Source: Opitutales bacterium
Lineage (GTDB): Bacteria > Verrucomicrobiota > Verrucomicrobiae > Opitutales > CAG-312
Length of the DNA stretch: 9,818 nucleotides
Direction: 5' to 3'
NCBI GenBank assembly: GCA_017623955.1
Contig: JAGAOA010000093.1
Location: 1-9,818 of the forward strand
Shown: in pieces, positions 6,974 through 9,818 of the stretch
How positions within the stretch are numbered: the first letter of the stretch is position 1
Layout of the letters: every line of letters begins with the position of its first letter
Notes under the pieces: generated by a model
Told to the model about the DNA's origin: nothing
Seen by the model: the letters and a program-made list of their open reading frames with translations, nothing else
The model's database searches: none
Made by a program: the position numbers and the translations under genes

Positions 6974-7005
6974 TTTAAATAAACAATCAATCAAAAGGAA
7001 ATATT

Positions 7006-7227
7006 ATGATTCAAATACTAGCAGAAACAGTAGTAAATATCAACGGTAGCATTCAAGGTGCACTTGGTTGCTTTGCAGCAGCATTGGGCGTTGCTTATGT
7101 AGGTGCAAAAGCAGTTGAAGCTGTCGGTAGAAACCCAAGTGCATCGGGCAAAGTTATGACTTTGGCTATATTAGGTATGGCTTTAGCAGAAGCTGTTGCA
7201 TTCTACGCTTTGTTCCTCGGTAAATAA
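7006..7227 (+). CDS. atpE: F1Fo ATP synthase subunit c
   Basis: The 73-residue hairpin proteolipid that forms the rotating c-ring. Two membrane helices (about 14-36 and 50-71) flank the polar loop AVGRNPSA, with the Arg-Asn-Pro motif at 42-44. The ion-binding carboxylate is Glu62 in LAEAVAFYALF. The residue after it is Ala rather than Ser/Thr, and the Na+-ligand Gln of helix 1 is not evident, so proton coupling is the likelier reading. The helix-1 glycine motif GxGxGxG is replaced by A24-x-A26-x-G28-x-A30. A clear AAGGA ribosome-binding site (6995-6999) lies 6 nt before the ATG, fitting the high translation rate subunit c needs. Confidence 0.96.
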   Translation: MIQILAETVVNINGSIQGALGCFAAALGVAYVGAKAVEAVGRNPSASGKVMTLAILGMALAEAVAFYALFLGK

Positions 7228-7239
7228 TAAAAGGAACTT

Positions 7240-7770
7240 ATGTACGCAATAATAGCGACATCAGAATCACCCCTAGGATTTTTATCTGATTTCGGGGTAG
7301 AATGGGAACTATTGGTTAGTCAAGGAGTGTCGTTTGCCATTGTTGCTCTTGCCCTGTATTATTTTGTATTTCGCCCAGTTTCTATCACTGCTCAAAAGCG
7401 TCAAGATGAAATCCAAAAAGGATTAGATGACGCTAAAAAAGCAGCAGAAGAATTAGCAAACGCTCAAAAGCTCGCTGATGAAAAAATAAATCAAGCTATT
7501 GCAGAAAGTGCTAAAATCCTAAAAGATGCTCGCGAACAAGCAAAAAATACGATAGAACGTGCCTGTCAGGAAGCAAATGAACGAGCTGCAGAAATTCGCT
7601 TGAAAAATGAAGCTCAACTTGAAAGCGATAGAATGCGCATTAAACAAGAATTGAGAAGTGAACTTGCCGATTTAGTTGTAAAAGCAGCTCAAAAAGCAAT
7701 CGACGATATACTCACTGACGAACAACGCTCACGCTTGGCAGAAAATGCTGCAAAAAATATAGACTTGTAA
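7240..7770 (+). CDS. atpF: F1Fo ATP synthase subunit b
   Basis: Peripheral stalk subunit, holding F1 static relative to the rotating c-ring. The 176-residue protein has a short N-terminal periplasmic segment, one membrane helix at about 24-44 (LLVSQGVSFAIVALALYYFVF) followed by RPV, then a long charged, Ala-rich coiled coil (about 50-160) with KRQDEIQKGLDDAKKAAEEL. The C-terminal part (about 140-176) would contact delta. It starts 12 nt after atpE with AAAAGGA a few bases before the ATG. Only one b-type gene is present, so the stalk is probably a b homodimer. Confidence 0.95.
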   Translation: MYAIIATSESPLGFLSDFGVEWELLVSQGVSFAIVALALYYFVFRPVSITAQKRQDEIQKGLDDAKKAAEELANAQKLADEKINQAIAESAKILKDAREQAKNTIERACQEANERAAEIRLKNEAQLESDRMRIKQELRSELADLVVKAAQKAIDDILTDEQRSRLAENAAKNIDL

Positions 7771-7771
7771 A

Positions 7772-8167
7772 ATGAACGTATCTGCACGAGTAAAAATGTT
7801 ATTAAATTTGTCGCTCGATGAAAATGGATTTGCCAATGTCGAGCGTATCAGAGCTGTATGTGATTACATACTTCAAGAGGTCGATTCTTCGGAACAAATT
7901 TCAACTCTTAAAGAATACGCAAAGCGTCTTGAACCTATACTATCAAAACAAACTGCCGTAATTGAAACTTCTGGCGAGCTATCGAAAACAACACTCGATA
8001 TGCTTATGGAAAAAATTAAAAGGCGTATGGGTAAGTCGGTAGAAGTTCAGACTAAATTGAATAAAAATCTCTTGGGGGGAATTCGCATAACTTGTGGCGA
8101 TGACATTTTTGAACGCTCGACGTCAGATAAAATCAATACGTTGGCGCAGTCTTGTAAAATTCGATAA
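7772..8167 (+). CDS. atpH: F1Fo ATP synthase subunit delta, short form
   Basis: Joins the b stalk to the top of the alpha3beta3 head. The identification rests on position between atpF and atpA and on the C-terminal family motif: LNKNLLGGIRITCGDDIFERST (96-117) fits the conserved pattern of a leading hydrophobic run, GG, a beta-strand and a Gly-Asp turn. At 131 residues it is clearly shorter than the usual 175-185, and the loss is at the N-terminal side, where the helical domain that binds the alpha N-termini normally lies. The start is one base after the atpF stop, so translation is probably coupled; no separate Shine-Dalgarno is visible. No frameshift was seen: the upstream sequence is fully used by atpF. 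Confidence 0.85.
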   Translation: MNVSARVKMLLNLSLDENGFANVERIRAVCDYILQEVDSSEQISTLKEYAKRLEPILSKQTAVIETSGELSKTTLDMLMEKIKRRMGKSVEVQTKLNKNLLGGIRITCGDDIFERSTSDKINTLAQSCKIR

Positions 8168-8179
8168 ACAGGAATAATA

Positions 8180-9712
8180 ATGAACGAAATTTTAAAGGAA
8201 ATTAACGCGAAAATAGAAGCACTCGAAAGCGTAAATCGCCACAGCAATGTAGGCAAAGTGATAGCTTTAGCTGATGGTGTTGCTCGCCTAAATGGGTTAA
8301 GTCAAGCAATGTACAACGAAATGATTTCGTTTAAAGACGGCATTTTTGGCATTGCGCTTAATCTTGGTGAAAATGAAGTTGGTTGCGTTCTACTAGGCGA
8401 TACTACTTCACTAAATGAAGGCGATGAAGGCAAAACTACTGGTAAACTTTTGAGTGTTCCAGTTGGGAAATGCTTATTAGGTAGAGTTGTTGACGTATTG
8501 GGAAGACCTCTCGATAACAAAGGCGATATAAATGCTCAAGAATTTTATCCTGTTGAAAAAATCGCCCCAGGTATTCTACCAAGAAAATCAGTTAATCAAC
8601 CTTTACAAACTGGTATTTTGGAAGTTGATGCCATGATTCCTATCGGCCGTGGACAACGAGAACTCATCATCGGAGACCGTTGTACAGGCAAGACTTCTAT
8701 TGCCTTAGATACTATTATAAATCAAGCAAAAATTAACAAAGAGGGATTGGCTTCGGGCGATAAAGATTTTCGTCCAGTATATTCTGTATATGTTGCTATT
8801 GGTCAGAAAAACGCAAATATAGCGCGCACTATTCAGCTACTAGAAGAACATGGTGCGTTGGAATACACAATTATTGTCGCTGCCTCAGCTTCAGAAAACG
8901 CAGCAAACCTTTACATTGCTCCTTATGCCGGTTGTGCAATGGGAGAATGGTTTATGCAGAATGGTATGGATGCCCTCATTGTTTATGACGACTTGTCAAA
9001 ACACGCAGCTGCATATCGTCAAGTTTCATTGCTTTTGAAACGCCCATCAGGACGTGAAGCATATCCTGGAGATGTATTTTACTTGCACTCTAAATTGCTA
9101 GAACGTTCGGCTCGTCTAGATGAAAAATATGGTGGAGGTTCACTTACAGCTTTGCCTATTATCGAAACACAACAAGGCGATGTTTCTGCGTACATTCCAA
9201 CAAATGTTATTTCTATTACAGATGGTCAGATATTCTTGGAAACAGACTTATTTAACCAAGGTATTCGTCCTGCTATATCGGTAGGTATATCGGTATCTCG
9301 TGTAGGTAGCTCGGCTCAAATTAAGGCTTTCAAACAAGTGGCAGGTAAACTAAAAGGCGAGTATGCTCAATATAAAGAATTGGCTGCATTCGCACAGTTT
9401 GGTTCAGACCTTGATGCAAGAACAAAAGCCATTATCGACAAGGGCGACAGATTGGTAGAAGTTATGAAACAAAATAACAATTCACCAAAATCAGCACCTA
9501 TTGAAATTTCAATACTATGGGCTTTGCAAAATGGATTCTTCGATGACATTGATGTTAAAAGAATTGGTGAAGCTGTTTGTGGATTTGAGGATTTCTTTAA
9601 GAATAACGCAAACGATATTTTAGATAAAATCCTCAAAGACAAAATTATAGGCGATGAACTTACAAGTATGTTGAAAAACGCTTGTACTCAGTGGAAGAAA
9701 ACTTTTGCATAA
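8180..9712 (+). CDS. atpA: F1Fo ATP synthase subunit alpha
   Basis: Non-catalytic nucleotide-binding subunit of the F1 head. The 510-residue length is normal. The beta-barrel domain begins after a short N-terminal arm. The P-loop is GDRCTGKT (165-172), with Cys168 where most alpha subunits have Gln. [15 protein letters not shown] precedes it. An extra ~10 residues lie between INQ and VYVAIGQK (183-200). [17 protein letters not shown] (343-359) and GISVSRVG with the arginine finger Arg374 (E. coli Arg373) are conserved. The C-terminal helical domain holds [15 protein letters not shown]. It starts 12 nt after atpH with AGGA about 7 nt before the ATG. Confidence 0.98.
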   Translation: MNEILKEINAKIEALESVNRHSNVGKVIALADGVARLNGLSQAMYNEMISFKDGIFGIALNLGENEVGCVLLGDTTSLNEGDEGKTTGKLLSVPVGKCLLGRVVDVLGRPLDNKGDINAQEFYPVEKIAPGILPRKSVNQPLQTGILEVDAMIPIGRGQRELIIGDRCTGKTSIALDTIINQAKINKEGLASGDKDFRPVYSVYVAIGQKNANIARTIQLLEEHGALEYTIIVAASASENAANLYIAPYAGCAMGEWFMQNGMDALIVYDDLSKHAAAYRQVSLLLKRPSGREAYPGDVFYLHSKLLERSARLDEKYGGGSLTALPIIETQQGDVSAYIPTNVISITDGQIFLETDLFNQGIRPAISVGISVSRVGSSAQIKAFKQVAGKLKGEYAQYKELAAFAQFGSDLDARTKAIIDKGDRLVEVMKQNNNSPKSAPIEISILWALQNGFFDDIDVKRIGEAVCGFEDFFKNNANDILDKILKDKIIGDELTSMLKNACTQWKKTFA

Positions 9713-9724
9713 GGCTTTTTTATT

Positions 9725-9818
9725 ATGAAGGGAATGCGTGAAATCCGCAACCGCATTAAAGCGGTAAAAAGCACAGGGCAGATTACTCATGCCATGCAGC
9801 TTGTTGCTGCCTCCAAAA
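9725..9818 (+). CDS. atpG: F1Fo ATP synthase subunit gamma, N-terminal 31 residues, partial
   Basis: Start of the central rotor shaft subunit. The visible residues MKGMREIRNRIKAVKSTG and QITHAMQLVAASK match the conserved first helix of gamma, which lies inside the alpha3beta3 head. AAGG lies 9 nt before the ATG, 12 nt after the atpA stop. The gene is cut by the right edge of the window. The second in-frame ATG (9734) is less likely because the family normally has three residues before REIR. Confidence 0.96.
   Translation, partial: MKGMREIRNRIKAVKSTGQITHAMQLVAASK

Noticed and set aside
6430..9642. Minus-strand open frames inside atpB, atpH and atpA, and the plus-strand frame 8850-9038
   Set aside because: All overlap conserved ATP synthase coding sequence in other frames and show no family features.

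Overview
The window is an AT-rich bacterial chromosomal segment. It most likely comes from the Verrucomicrobiota, class Opitutae or a relative. This placement is an inference from three things: a PEP-CTERM surface protein ending in a PEPAEW-type anchor, an MnmG with a long extra loop, and the style of the ATP synthase proteins. No rRNA, tRNA, CRISPR array or insertion sequence was seen.

Layout, left to right. (1) Positions 1-1458, minus strand: the first 486 codons of mnmG (gidA), a tRNA-U34 modification enzyme, running off the left edge. Inside it lies a perfect 16-bp ParB-binding site (parS, TGTTCCACGTGGAACA, 581-596), read in frame as Met-Phe-His-Val-Glu-Gln within a roughly 65-residue insertion that E. 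coli MnmG lacks. (2) Positions 1459-1954: a gene-free stretch holding two diverged copies of a ~160-bp repeat. Each copy has a UUCG-capped hairpin, a right arm containing CCACGTGG, and a conserved 26-bp end block. (3) Positions 1955-4000, minus strand: a secreted GH36 alpha-galactosidase with a recognisable promoter upstream. (4) Positions 4001-4450: a divergent intergenic region with an octa-C tract, a possible 45-codon leader ORF and a strong terminator-like hairpin just before the next gene. (5) Positions 4451-5920, plus strand: a secreted, probably beta-helical PEP-CTERM surface protein, followed by a clean intrinsic terminator. (6) Positions 6101-9818, plus strand: the F1Fo ATP synthase operon atpB-E-F-H-A-G (a, c, b, delta, alpha, start of gamma), tightly packed and running off the right edge.

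How it fits together. mnmG, a parS site and the atp operon lie within 10 kb, which recalls the origin-proximal gidA/parAB/atp neighbourhood of many bacteria, so this segment is probably close to oriC. The two secreted-protein genes between them look like lineage-specific cargo in an otherwise housekeeping region. The alpha-galactosidase suggests use of galactosylated glycans. The PEP-CTERM protein implies an exosortase elsewhere in the genome.

The most noteworthy points are the centromere-like site built into the mnmG reading frame, the duplicated hairpin element, and the octa-C leader ORF whose frame reaches into the hairpin before the surface-protein gene. Within the ATP synthase, the short delta subunit and the Ala-substituted glycine motif of the c subunit stand out.
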